Below the pieces are notes generated by a model. It did not search any database, was not told the DNA's origin, and saw only the letters and a list, made by a program, of their open reading frames with translations. Positions 1 to 6,103 of a DNA stretch of 6,185 nt are shown here, piece after piece; the first letter of the stretch is position 1, and the number at the start of each line of letters is the position of its first letter. This DNA comes from Calditrichota bacterium (GTDB taxonomy: Bacteria; Calditrichota; Calditrichia; RBG-13-44-9; J075): positions 1 through 6,185 of the forward strand of contig JAJRYW010000402.1 in the NCBI GenBank assembly GCA_024275555.1, read 5' to 3'. Made by a program: the position numbers and the translations under genes.

Positions 1-309
1 TATTTCCCGGTGGAATACCTGTATTCCATAGCCTCGGAGGATAAGTTTATCCTGACGCTGCCTCCCAATATCCAGGTGCTGGAAAAACCGGCGAATACCC
101 TCAAGAAAAATCCGATGCTTAAAATCAGGTATGGTGCTTTAGCCAGCGTTAAAGAGAACAAGCTGGTGCTGAACCGTTATTACTTCCGGCGCAAAACCAC
201 ATATCCCAAGGGTGAATACAACAGTCTCCGGCATTTTTATGATATCATCATTGCCGAAGACCAAAACCAGATTGTGCTGAAACGGATCAGCCTGAGTGAA
301 ACCGAATGA
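1..309 (+). CDS. C-terminal end of a DUF3857/transglutaminase-like exported protein (partial, 5' end off the window)
   Basis: The frame is open from base 1 to a TGA at 307-309, giving 102 residues. The GTG at position 10 is probably internal, because the reading continues to the edge without a stop. The residues form a beta-rich module ending in an aromatic/basic stretch (YNSLRHFYDIIIAEDQNQIV, then LKR). I recognise this as the usual C-terminus (DUF3858-like) of DUF3857/transglutaminase-core proteins of the FCB group. It can be lined up with the end of the next gene: YPKGEYNSLRHFYD against YPQWRAFLKKV, then IVLKR against FVFKKR. It is therefore probably a paralogue of that gene. The catalytic core and signal peptide would lie off the left edge and cannot be seen. 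The exact function is unknown; an exported or periplasmic location is inferred from the family. Confidence 0.72.
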   Translation, partial: YFPVEYLYSIASEDKFILTLPPNIQVLEKPANTLKKNPMLKIRYGALASVKENKLVLNRYYFRRKTTYPKGEYNSLRHFYDIIIAEDQNQIVLKRISLSETE

Positions 310-311
310 TG

Positions 312-373
312 GAAACGCCTGGTTGCCCCGCTTTCCCGGGGATTAGGCCGCAACCGTTTCAGCCGGGTTGCGG
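312..373 (+). promoter_or_regulatory. Intercistronic region with two mutually exclusive hairpins (attenuator- or terminator-like)
   Basis: Segment 2 (GCAACC at 350-355, then GTTTC at 356-360) can pair upstream with GGTTGC at 321-326 and GAAAC at 312-316. That stem has a 4-nt bulge and encloses a small CCCG/CGGG hairpin (327-341). Alternatively CCGCAACC (348-355) pairs downstream with GGTTGCGG (366-373), a perfect 8-bp stem with a 10-nt loop. The second hairpin is followed by a T-rich stretch (376-391) just before the start of the downstream gene. The pairings are read directly from the sequence. A role in terminating the upstream gene or attenuating the downstream one is inference. It could also simply be a palindromic repeat. 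Confidence 0.4.
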
Positions 374-391
374 GGTATTCATTTTGTTTTG

Positions 392-2293
392 ATGGGTAAA
401 TATATGTATCGGCTCTTAGTTCTGATCATACTTATGGCTGCATCGGGGCAGCTCCCGGCCCAGGCGGAATCGCTTTGGGTAATTAAAAAAGGAGCGCTGG
501 TTTTGTCCGATAGACGCCAGTTCGAGATCTTTTCACTCAACAAAGCCATCTACCGGGTACATACCAAGATTCTGATCGCAGACAATGCTTCAAAAGACTA
601 CGGACGGGTTGTGATCAACGAGAACCGCTTCATAAAAAGCAAGGATATTAAAGGGCGGATTAAAGACCTGAACGGGAATGTTCTCCGAAAGCTGAAGAAG
701 AAGGATATCCGGAAAGCACAGTTTTCCCCGGGATCGGTGCTTTATTCCGAGAACGCCTACACCTGGGCGGATTTATCCCATTACGAAACCCCTTACATTG
801 TGGAGCTTAACTATGAGGTTCAGTATAAATCCCTGTTCTTCTGGCCCGATTGGAGGCCCCGGCAAAACATTCCGGTTAAGACGGCTCAATATTCGGTAGT
901 TTTGCATAATCCGCAAATCAGCTTTCGTTATTACCCAATTGGCATTACTGACCCGCCCGATACGCTTCATCAGGCCGGGCAGGTTATCTATAGCTGGGTA
1001 TTGAACGACATTCCGGCGCGCTTAAACGAAACACACCTCCCGCCGGAGCATCAACTCCAAACCGGCATTCTGTTTAGCCCCAACAGGTTCCGGTTAGGCG
1101 CCAGCCAGGCCATATTTAAAACCTGGCAGGATGTGGCCAACTGGTATTACCGTTTAGCCAGCGGCCGCTATACTTTGCCGGAAGAGGCCCGGGAGTTTGT
1201 AAAATCAATCGTAGCGCAGGGTCTGTCCCGGGAACAGATCATTGAGCAGCTTTACCAGTGGCTGCAAACCAACACCCGCTATGTAGCCATTTACCTGGAT
1301 ATCGGGGGCTGGCAGCCCAATCCCGCCGAATCGGTTTTCACCAACAAATACGGAGACTGCAAGGACCTTTCCACCTTGATGATTTCCATGTTGAAGGAGG
1401 CGGGAATTCCCGCCTATCCGGCCCTGATGCGCACCCGCGACACCGGCATCGTTTTTACGGATTTCCCCGCCAGCCAGTTTAATCACGTTTTGGTCAGTAT
1501 TCCCGATTCCGCAGATACGTTATGGCTGGAATGCACCGCAGATTTTTGTGCGGCCGGCTACCTGCCTTTCTCGCGCGAGGATACCGATGTGCTGTTGGTT
1601 AAACCGAACCAGGCGGAAATTGTCCACATCCCGCTGAGCCCTGCGGAAGATAATGCCATGCAAAGTCTGCTGAAAGGCGAGATTGCTTACGGCGGCAGTT
1701 TGCTGCTGGAAGGAGAAATTTCCTACACCGGCAACCAGGGCAACTACTTTCGTCAAAACTGGATTCCCCAGAAAAATGATCAGCGCCTGGATTGGCTGCG
1801 GGAAGATATCCTGGGGCAGAATGTTTCCAAGTTCGAACTGAAATCCTACCACACCGCGAATATCGATTCGAACTTAAACCAACCGGTGAAATTAAGCTTT
1901 AAAGGCCGCGTCTCCAACTTTGCGGTGGTGAGTTCAGGGCGAATATTTATCAACCCCAACCTGCTGAACCGCGTTTCCCGCAGAGCGGTACCGGCCGATG
2001 ATGAACGGGTTTATCCGTATTATTACCACTACGCATACAGCGATTTCGACAGCATCGAGATCGAATTGCCGCACGGCTATCGGTTAGAATCCGCACCCCA
2101 GCCGAAGGCAATTCAGAATTCTTACGGGGAATACCGAACCCAATATCGTATTACCGACAACAAAATTTTCTACAGCCGCCGCCATAAGGTGAAAACCCCC
2201 CGCATCCCGGTAGAAGGATACCCGCAGTGGCGGGCCTTTCTGAAAAAAGTCAGCAAGAATGATAACTCCAGCTTTGTTTTTAAGAAACGGTGA
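392..2293 (+). CDS. Exported DUF3857 / transglutaminase-like superfamily protein
   Basis: This is a 633-residue protein from the ATG at 392. TTG 368 and ATG 404 are in-frame alternatives, and none has a clear Shine-Dalgarno. I chose 392 because it gives a good signal peptide: MGKYMYR, a hydrophobic LLVLIILMAA core, and a likely cleavage after AQA near residue 25. Residues ~40-200 match the beta-rich DUF3857 domain. Residues ~260-385 carry a transglutaminase-core fold with Cys323 in YGDCKDLS and His365 in FNHVLVSIP. The third triad position is Glu380 in WLECTADF, where many relatives have Asp. A beta-rich C-terminal module follows (~530-633). The protein probably acts in the periplasm or at the outer membrane. 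Whether it is a protease, a crosslinking enzyme or inactive is unknown. A partial, similar gene precedes it, suggesting tandem duplication. The downstream neighbour is convergent. Confidence 0.85.
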   Translation: MGKYMYRLLVLIILMAASGQLPAQAESLWVIKKGALVLSDRRQFEIFSLNKAIYRVHTKILIADNASKDYGRVVINENRFIKSKDIKGRIKDLNGNVLRKLKKKDIRKAQFSPGSVLYSENAYTWADLSHYETPYIVELNYEVQYKSLFFWPDWRPRQNIPVKTAQYSVVLHNPQISFRYYPIGITDPPDTLHQAGQVIYSWVLNDIPARLNETHLPPEHQLQTGILFSPNRFRLGASQAIFKTWQDVANWYYRLASGRYTLPEEAREFVKSIVAQGLSREQIIEQLYQWLQTNTRYVAIYLDIGGWQPNPAESVFTNKYGDCKDLSTLMISMLKEAGIPAYPALMRTRDTGIVFTDFPASQFNHVLVSIPDSADTLWLECTADFCAAGYLPFSREDTDVLLVKPNQAEIVHIPLSPAEDNAMQSLLKGEIAYGGSLLLEGEISYTGNQGNYFRQNWIPQKNDQRLDWLREDILGQNVSKFELKSYHTANIDSNLNQPVKLSFKGRVSNFAVVSSGRIFINPNLLNRVSRRAVPADDERVYPYYYHYAYSDFDSIEIELPHGYRLESAPQPKAIQNSYGEYRTQYRITDNKIFYSRRHKVKTPRIPVEGYPQWRAFLKKVSKNDNSSFVFKKR

Positions 2294-2397
2294 TTTTGCC
2301 TTTATTGCCCTTTAAAGGTTTGTGCTAATCAGCGTTAAAAAACCATAAAGTCTATTAGACCTTATAACAAATTAAGTTTATATGTTTAAATAACTTA

Positions 2398-2525
2398 TGT
2401 CATTTCGAACGAAGAGAGAAATCTGTTAACACTCAAAACTTTATCTTTAATTTACAATTATTTCAGCAAATTTAATGTCGAGTACGCACAGATTTCTCTC
2501 TCCGTCCCTGGAGTTCAAAATGACA
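2398..2525. repeat. Intergenic inverted-repeat element of TGTCATTTCGA...GAGAAATCT type (MITE- or REP-like)
   Basis: The outer arms TGTCATTTCGAAC (2398-2410) and GTTCAAAATGACA (2513-2525) are inverted copies matching at 12 of 13 positions. The inner arms at 2413-2426 and 2488-2501 pair perfectly over 14 bp (AGAGAGAAATCTGT). The right arm carries about 9 extra bases between its inner and outer parts, and the AT-rich loop is 61 nt. The element sits in the AT-rich gap between two convergent genes, and no coding frame is seen in it. From memory the arm sequence resembles a dispersed intergenic repeat common in Bacteroidota and relatives; I could not check this. It may also act as a bidirectional transcription end for the flanking genes. 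No clear target-site duplication is visible at its edges. Confidence 0.68.
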
Positions 2526-2573
2526 GTAGTTTTTTAAAGTTAATAATTACAGTTCTTTAAAAGGTAATAAGGT

Positions 2574-3434
2574 CTATTGAAAGATGATGGTCTTTTGGCC
2601 GCAGACCAGCACCCGGTGTTCGGTATGGTACTGGATTGCCCGGGCAAGCACCAGGCGCTCCAAATCCCTTCCTTTTCGCCTTAAATCCTCTATCGTATCA
2701 CGATGGGATATGCGAATAATATCCTGGGCGATAATCGGGCCTTCATCGAGCGCCTCGGTAACATAGTGGCTGGTTGCCCCGATGATTTTAACTCCTCTCT
2801 GGTAAGCCTGCCGATAGGGATTGCCGCCCATAAACGCCGGCAGAAAAGAGTGGTGGATATTTATTATTTGATTGGGATAGGTGTGCACAAAATTGGGAGA
2901 TAAAATCTGCATGTATCTTGCCAGAATAATGGTGTCAATATTGTGCTCCTTCAATAACCGAAGCTCCTTTTTTTCCTGCTCAATCTTATTTTCCCTGGTG
3001 ATTGGAAAAACGTGATAGGGGATGGAGTACTGCTCGGCCAAGAATCCCAGGTCAGGATGGTTGGATATGATCAGCGGAATATCCATTGCAAACTCGCCCA
3101 GACTGTGTCTCCATAATATTTCCTGCAGGCAATGATCATACCTGGAAACAAAAATCGCCGCTCTTGATTTTCTTTCTGCAAAATATATTTTCCAGTCCGC
3201 ATTAAACTCCTTGGCAAGAGGAGTGAAGGCCTCCTCAAGGTCCGCCGGCAGGATGGAGAAATTTTTCATGTCCCAGGCAACACGAATGGAAAAAACCTGG
3301 CCTTCTCTTTCCACGTGTTCGTCCAAATCCAGAATATTTCCGCCTCTTTCAAAAATAAAATGGGATATTCTGGAAACCAGACCCATCCGGTCCGGGCAAG
3401 ATAACAATAAAATCACTGTGGTATTCCGGGTCAT
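2574..3434 (-). CDS. purU: Formyltetrahydrofolate deformylase
   Basis: PurU hydrolyses 10-formyltetrahydrofolate to formate and tetrahydrofolate in the cytosol. It balances the one-carbon pool and can supply formate for the formate-dependent GAR transformylase PurT. The product has 286 residues, close to the ~280 of E. coli PurU. An N-terminal ACT regulatory domain (~6-85) begins VILLLSCPDRMGLVSRIS. The formyltransferase-type catalytic domain follows (~91-280). The catalytic triad is visible as Asn192 and His194 in INIHHSFLPAF and Asp230 in LDEGPII, with the same N-x-H...36...D spacing as in PurN-type enzymes. The ATG start at 3434 has a GAGGG Shine-Dalgarno (3444-3448) nine bases upstream, and the stop is TAG. 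The gene follows the deacetylase in the same direction after 232 bases, so it may have its own promoter; I could not identify one with confidence. The domains look complete and nothing appears broken. Confidence 0.96.
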   Translation of the reverse strand: MTRNTTVILLLSCPDRMGLVSRISHFIFERGGNILDLDEHVEREGQVFSIRVAWDMKNFSILPADLEEAFTPLAKEFNADWKIYFAERKSRAAIFVSRYDHCLQEILWRHSLGEFAMDIPLIISNHPDLGFLAEQYSIPYHVFPITRENKIEQEKKELRLLKEHNIDTIILARYMQILSPNFVHTYPNQIINIHHSFLPAFMGGNPYRQAYQRGVKIIGATSHYVTEALDEGPIIAQDIIRISHRDTIEDLRRKGRDLERLVLARAIQYHTEHRVLVCGQKTIIFQ

Positions 3435-3607
3435 TAAACCAGTCCCTCTTGTGCTTTGCTTTAACCGGATATGTTCAAATCCACCATAAAATCCGGAGGC
3501 TCCCCGTGAATGAAACCGTTCAACCGGCGCGCTTCCATTTAAATTGCATTACATGATCGAATAAAAAAAAGAGAAGTTAACATTCCGGGGTTCAAACATC
3601 GGGTTCG

Positions 3608-3653
3608 CTTTTCCCAGCTCCCCGGGCAACGCTCAGCCTGTCGCCCGGAAAAG
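3608..3653 (-). terminator. Candidate stem-loop downstream of the deacetylase gene
   Basis: On the minus strand, 13 bases after the deacetylase stop, CTTTT plus CCGGGC can pair with GCCCGG plus AAAAG. In plus coordinates the inner arms are 3622-3627 and 3643-3648, and the outer arms are 3608-3612 and 3649-3653. The stem totals 11 bp with a 9-nt one-sided bulge and a 15-nt loop. The nearest run of eight T (minus strand, 3570-3563) is about 40 bases further on, so this is not a classical intrinsic terminator. It could mark the 3' end of the deacetylase transcript, which would make purU a separate unit. Confidence 0.28.
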
Positions 3654-3666
3654 GGGCATCCGATTT

Positions 3667-4341
3667 CTATCTTCCCTCCAGAAGCCGGCTCAACGGTACA
3701 ATCCGGTATCCGCTTTTTTCCACCTCTTCAATGAGTTTCGGCAATAATTCCACGGTCGATTTCGGCCGGCCGGATTCCGGATAGCCGTCATCGCCGTCAT
3801 GAAGGATCAGGATGGCCCAGGGCCTGAGCGTTGTTTTGATCACCCGGAGCTGCTCTTCAGCGCTTTTCCCGGGAGGGGGAATGGGGAGCGATCCGTTTAC
3901 TACCTGCAAATTATGCTTCCGGATATAATTCCGGAAACACCGCCCCATTTGGCCTCCCGGGGAGCGAAAATAGCGGGGCGTCTTCTGCACCAGGTGTTCG
4001 ATCACCTCCTGGGTTTTGGCAACCTGGGATTCCTGAACATCCGAAAAAAATTTAAATTTACGGGCCGGGAAGGAATAGGTGTGATTCCCTATTTCATGAT
4101 GTTCCGCGGCGATTTGTTTAATAATTTCCGGATAGCGCTCCGCCTGTTTGCCCATCACAAAAAAGGTTGCCGGAATGTTGTTTTCTTTGAGGATCGCAAG
4201 AATTTCCGGGGTGTAGCGGGAGGGGCCGTCATCAAAGGTCAGGGCAATTTCCGGCTGATCGGCGCTTCCCCGCCAATAAACAGTTCCGCCCCACTGCTTT
4301 GGCCAGAACCATTCAATCGGCGCCGAAACAATTTCCAGCAA
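3667..4341 (-). CDS. Polysaccharide deacetylase-like protein (NodB homology, CE4 type), variant active site
   Basis: This is a NodB-fold protein of 224 residues from a TTG at 4341. CE4 enzymes remove N- or O-acetyl groups from chitin, peptidoglycan or other glycans using a metal held by Asp-His-His. Visible motifs: TFDDGP with Asp37 (base) and Asp38 (metal); GNHTYSFP with metal ligand His87; RSPGG with Arg126; ILILHD with His181. The second histidine of H(S/T)xxH is Phe91, and the usual Trp/Asp motif 4 is replaced by a Pro-rich SLPIPPPG (151-158), so activity or metal binding may differ. The start is doubtful. TTG 4341 has no Shine-Dalgarno, and the same frame stays open upstream to a TGA at 4396-4398. 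That extension reads ERRWKIFFIALSAAILLEIV, a convincing signal anchor, but contains no ATG or GTG. The native protein is probably longer and membrane-anchored facing the periplasm. It lies 176 bases after the phosphatase gene on the same strand. Confidence 0.83.
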   Translation of the reverse strand: MLEIVSAPIEWFWPKQWGGTVYWRGSADQPEIALTFDDGPSRYTPEILAILKENNIPATFFVMGKQAERYPEIIKQIAAEHHEIGNHTYSFPARKFKFFSDVQESQVAKTQEVIEHLVQKTPRYFRSPGGQMGRCFRNYIRKHNLQVVNGSLPIPPPGKSAEEQLRVIKTTLRPWAILILHDGDDGYPESGRPKSTVELLPKLIEEVEKSGYRIVPLSRLLEGR

Positions 4342-4517
4342 TATTGCGGCAGAGAGAGCAATAAAAAAAATTTTCCACCGTCTTTCAAATGTGATTCACT
4401 TGATTTATTCAAAAATTTGCAAAGTTTCCATCCACGCGGTTCTACGGCCCGGGTTGGCAGCCAGCCCGGCTCCGGTTGGGTTGCCGGCTTCCTTGATTAA
4501 ACCGGCGCGCCTTGTTT

Positions 4518-5777
4518 TCATTTTAACAGCAGCGCTTTTCTTGTCTGAACCCGGCCAGCGGATTCCAGCCTGAAGTAATAGACGCCGCTGGCCATCCCCT
4601 GGGCATTCCATTGGTATCGATGAGCGCCTGCGGAAAGTTTATCCGCCGCCAATTGGGCCACTTCTTTGCCGTAAAGGTCATAAACCGTCAGCGAGACAAA
4701 ACCGGGCTTTTGCAAGGTAAACTCAATCGTGGTGTTGGGATTAAAGGGGTTGGGGTAGTTTTGCTTCAGTGTAAAAGAACGCGCCGGGGCTTGATCTGCC
4801 CGGTCGTCAATGCCGGTAAGCCGGAGCATTTCGGTCATGATTTCCCCGGTAGCGTATTCCGGGTTGAGGTCTAACAGGGCGCTGGCCGTTACCGCCATAT
4901 CCGGTGTGCGGCGATATTGGGAGGAGACATAGTTTGGCCTGATCTGCGGCCCCAGCGCCAGGAACATGATATGCCGGCATCCTTCACACCCGTCCCCATG
5001 GCCGCTGAAACCGCCGTGCTGGTCGTCATGCCGACCGTGATCGTTAGTAACAAACAGGTAGGTGGAGTCCTGGTAGAACGGGTCGGCTTGCAGGGCGTTC
5101 CAGAGCACTCCCACAATGCTGTCTGCGGATTGTATGGCGGCCACATAGTCGGACCAGACGCCGCTGTGCCCCGCGCCGTCGACATCGGCAAGATAGACCC
5201 AGAGAAAATTGGGATGAAAGGTGTTCATCACCCACTGGGTTTCGTTGGCGACATCGGCATCGGTGCTCCCCACACTATGAAAACGCGGCCAGGTCGGCGG
5301 TCCGTAATCGGGATGAAAACTGGGCAGCCACAGGCTGTTAATATATTTGAGCACGTAGAAGCAATCTTCCGGGGGAACATTTTTCTGGCCGCGGTAATAC
5401 TCGAAGATGGTCGGCTTTACAGCATACAAAGTATTATTCCCATTGTAGAGCGTGTCGCGCACCTCGGTCCAGGCGCCGCACCACAGCGCCGGAATTGCCC
5501 GGGAGGTGTAGGTCAGAGAATCATTGAAAAATTGGCTCAGATAGGTACCCTGGCTGCCCAGGCTCCACATATTGGGAATATAAGTGTGATTGGGATCGCC
5601 AAATGTTTCCGTATAGCGCGCCCCGTCAATAATCACGATCATAAATTTTTTCTCCGCCCGGGCGGTGGAGAAGGCGCCCTGGCAGAATAGCAGAAAAATG
5701 ATCCATACCGGGGAAAGGCGTTTGGCGGCGGAATAAATCCCTGCGGACAGCGGCAAAGCTTTATCGGCAGACAACAT
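4518..5777 (-). CDS. Secreted alkaline-phosphatase-superfamily phosphatase/phosphodiesterase with type IX-type C-terminal sorting domain
   Basis: This is a 419-residue protein from the ATG at 5777, chosen because AGGTGGAGG lies just upstream. An in-frame ATG at 5822 would add 15 residues and has no ribosome binding site. A long N-terminal region with a KR pair and the hydrophobic VWIIFLLFCQGAF ends in ARA|E near residue 41, a plausible signal peptide. The catalytic domain (~45-320) shows the superfamily's two-metal motifs: Asp51 in VIIDGARY, probable nucleophile Thr91 in YTSRAIPALWCG, Asp200 and His204 in DGAGH, and Asp246-His247 in TNDHGRH. The last metal His is probably His254 or His260. 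Residues 335-419 form a C-terminal domain beginning SFTLKQNYPNPFNP, with VYDLYGKEV and GVYYFRLE strands. This is the type A sorting/FlgD-like tail of proteins exported by type IX secretion. The product is probably surface-attached or released. The substrate (phosphate mono- or diester, nucleotide, or sulfate) is not determined. The stop TGA overlaps an ATG (ATGA) of a doubtful 38-codon frame. Confidence 0.88.
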   Translation of the reverse strand: MLSADKALPLSAGIYSAAKRLSPVWIIFLLFCQGAFSTARAEKKFMIVIIDGARYTETFGDPNHTYIPNMWSLGSQGTYLSQFFNDSLTYTSRAIPALWCGAWTEVRDTLYNGNNTLYAVKPTIFEYYRGQKNVPPEDCFYVLKYINSLWLPSFHPDYGPPTWPRFHSVGSTDADVANETQWVMNTFHPNFLWVYLADVDGAGHSGVWSDYVAAIQSADSIVGVLWNALQADPFYQDSTYLFVTNDHGRHDDQHGGFSGHGDGCEGCRHIMFLALGPQIRPNYVSSQYRRTPDMAVTASALLDLNPEYATGEIMTEMLRLTGIDDRADQAPARSFTLKQNYPNPFNPNTTIEFTLQKPGFVSLTVYDLYGKEVAQLAADKLSAGAHRYQWNAQGMASGVYYFRLESAGRVQTRKALLLK

Positions 5778-5781
5778 GAGG

Positions 5782-5790
5782 CCTCCACCT
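5782..5790 (-). promoter_or_regulatory. Shine-Dalgarno sequence selecting the phosphatase start at 5777
   Basis: On the minus strand AGGTGGAGG ends four bases before the ATG at 5777; the GGTGG part is seven bases from it. The upstream in-frame ATG at 5822 is preceded by a GC-rich hairpin-forming stretch (ATCTGC...GCAGAT, 5821-5839) with no purine-rich site. This favours 5777 as the true start. Confidence 0.55.
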
Positions 5791-5895
5791 GTGATTGGTG
5801 AACGATGCTTTATCGGGAACATCTGCGCTGGCGGCAGATCAAAAACCCGGATCGATTGAACCGGCGGTTCCGGATTTTTCCGATTCGGTTTCTAT

Positions 5896-5924
5896 AGAAT
5901 AAGTAAGTCACACTGAATAGACAA
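5896..5924 (-). promoter_or_regulatory. Possible sigma70-type promoter upstream of the phosphatase
   Basis: On the minus strand TTGTCT (5924-5919) and TATTCT (5901-5896) are separated by exactly 17 bases. Each matches its consensus at 4 of 6 positions. It would place transcription start about 110 bases before the ATG at 5777. The matches are modest, and the primary sigma factor of this lineage may prefer other boxes, so this is tentative. Confidence 0.25.
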
Positions 5925-5955
5925 TGCTTTTTCAAAGCCGGCCAGTCTTCAACAA

Positions 5956-6038
5956 GCGTTCAACAGGGTCTTCGGCGTGGGTTTGCTGAACGCCCAAGCC
6001 GAAGACTCCGCCTGCTTGACAGTGCTGCCGGCGGAGTC
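5956..6038. repeat. Cluster of overlapping GC-rich inverted repeats
   Basis: Three inverted repeats share bases. A: GCGTTCA (5956-5962) with TGAACGC (5987-5993). B: GTCTTCGGC (5968-5976) with GCCGAAGAC (5998-6006), extended by TGGG/CCCA (5978-5981, 5993-5996) past one mismatch, with an 11-nt loop. C: GACTCCGCC (6004-6012) with GGCGGAGTC (6030-6038). A and B cannot form together, and B and C share three bases. GTCTTC also occurs directly at 5945-5950. No open frame explains the symmetry. It could be a structured leader RNA of the phosphatase gene, a dispersed intergenic repeat, or a protein-binding site. Confidence 0.5.
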
Positions 6039-6087
6039 CTCAAATATAAAATATGGTCTATAGCCTGATTAATTCATAAATTATTCA

Positions 6088-6103
6088 CCCCGGCTGGCCG
6101 GGG
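6088..6103. repeat. Strong GC hairpin CCCCGG-CTGG-CCGGGG
   Basis: A perfect 6-bp GC stem (6088-6093 with 6098-6103), or 7 bp with a 2-nt loop, stands alone in AT-rich sequence. Neither side is followed by a T-run, so it is a poor intrinsic terminator. Its flanks on the minus strand (GTTTTAG before, TGAATAA after) give it the look of a short dispersed palindrome. Confidence 0.4.

Noticed and set aside
2350..2576. 9-bp inverted repeat TAGACCTTA/TAAGGTCTA (2356-2364, 2568-2576) around the intergenic element
   Set aside because: It lies 33-43 bases outside the element's own arms in AT-rich DNA, and its right copy reaches into the purU stop codon. Chance is a sufficient explanation.
3435..3540. 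Possible folate or purine riboswitch upstream of purU
   Set aside because: I found no conserved tetrahydrofolate or purine riboswitch core, only a small GGAG/CTCC symmetry and a normal Shine-Dalgarno.
3507..3557. 16-codon frame (GTG) behind a GGAGG sequence on the plus strand
   Set aside because: It is too short and without recognisable content, and it lies in the leader of purU on the opposite strand. GGAGG alone is not enough.
3799..4500. 233-codon open frame on the plus strand
   Set aside because: It is antisense to the deacetylase, its translation looks like low-quality shadow sequence, and no family motif is visible.
4405..4521. 38-codon frame whose ATG overlaps the phosphatase stop (ATGA)
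   Set aside because: The overlap looks like translational coupling, but the peptide (MKTRRAGLIKEAGNPTGAGL...) is Gly/Ala/Arg-rich, has no recognisable feature and is short. It is kept only as a remark on the deacetylase start.
4917..5690. 257-codon open frame on the plus strand
   Set aside because: It is fully antisense to the phosphatase, whose catalytic and sorting motifs are clear. The plus-strand translation shows no recognisable domain.
5956..5993. Integron attC-like site (GTTCAAC/GTTGAAC)
   Set aside because: It fits the loose seven-base consensus on one side only, with no paired R'' and L boxes and no integrase or cassette gene nearby.
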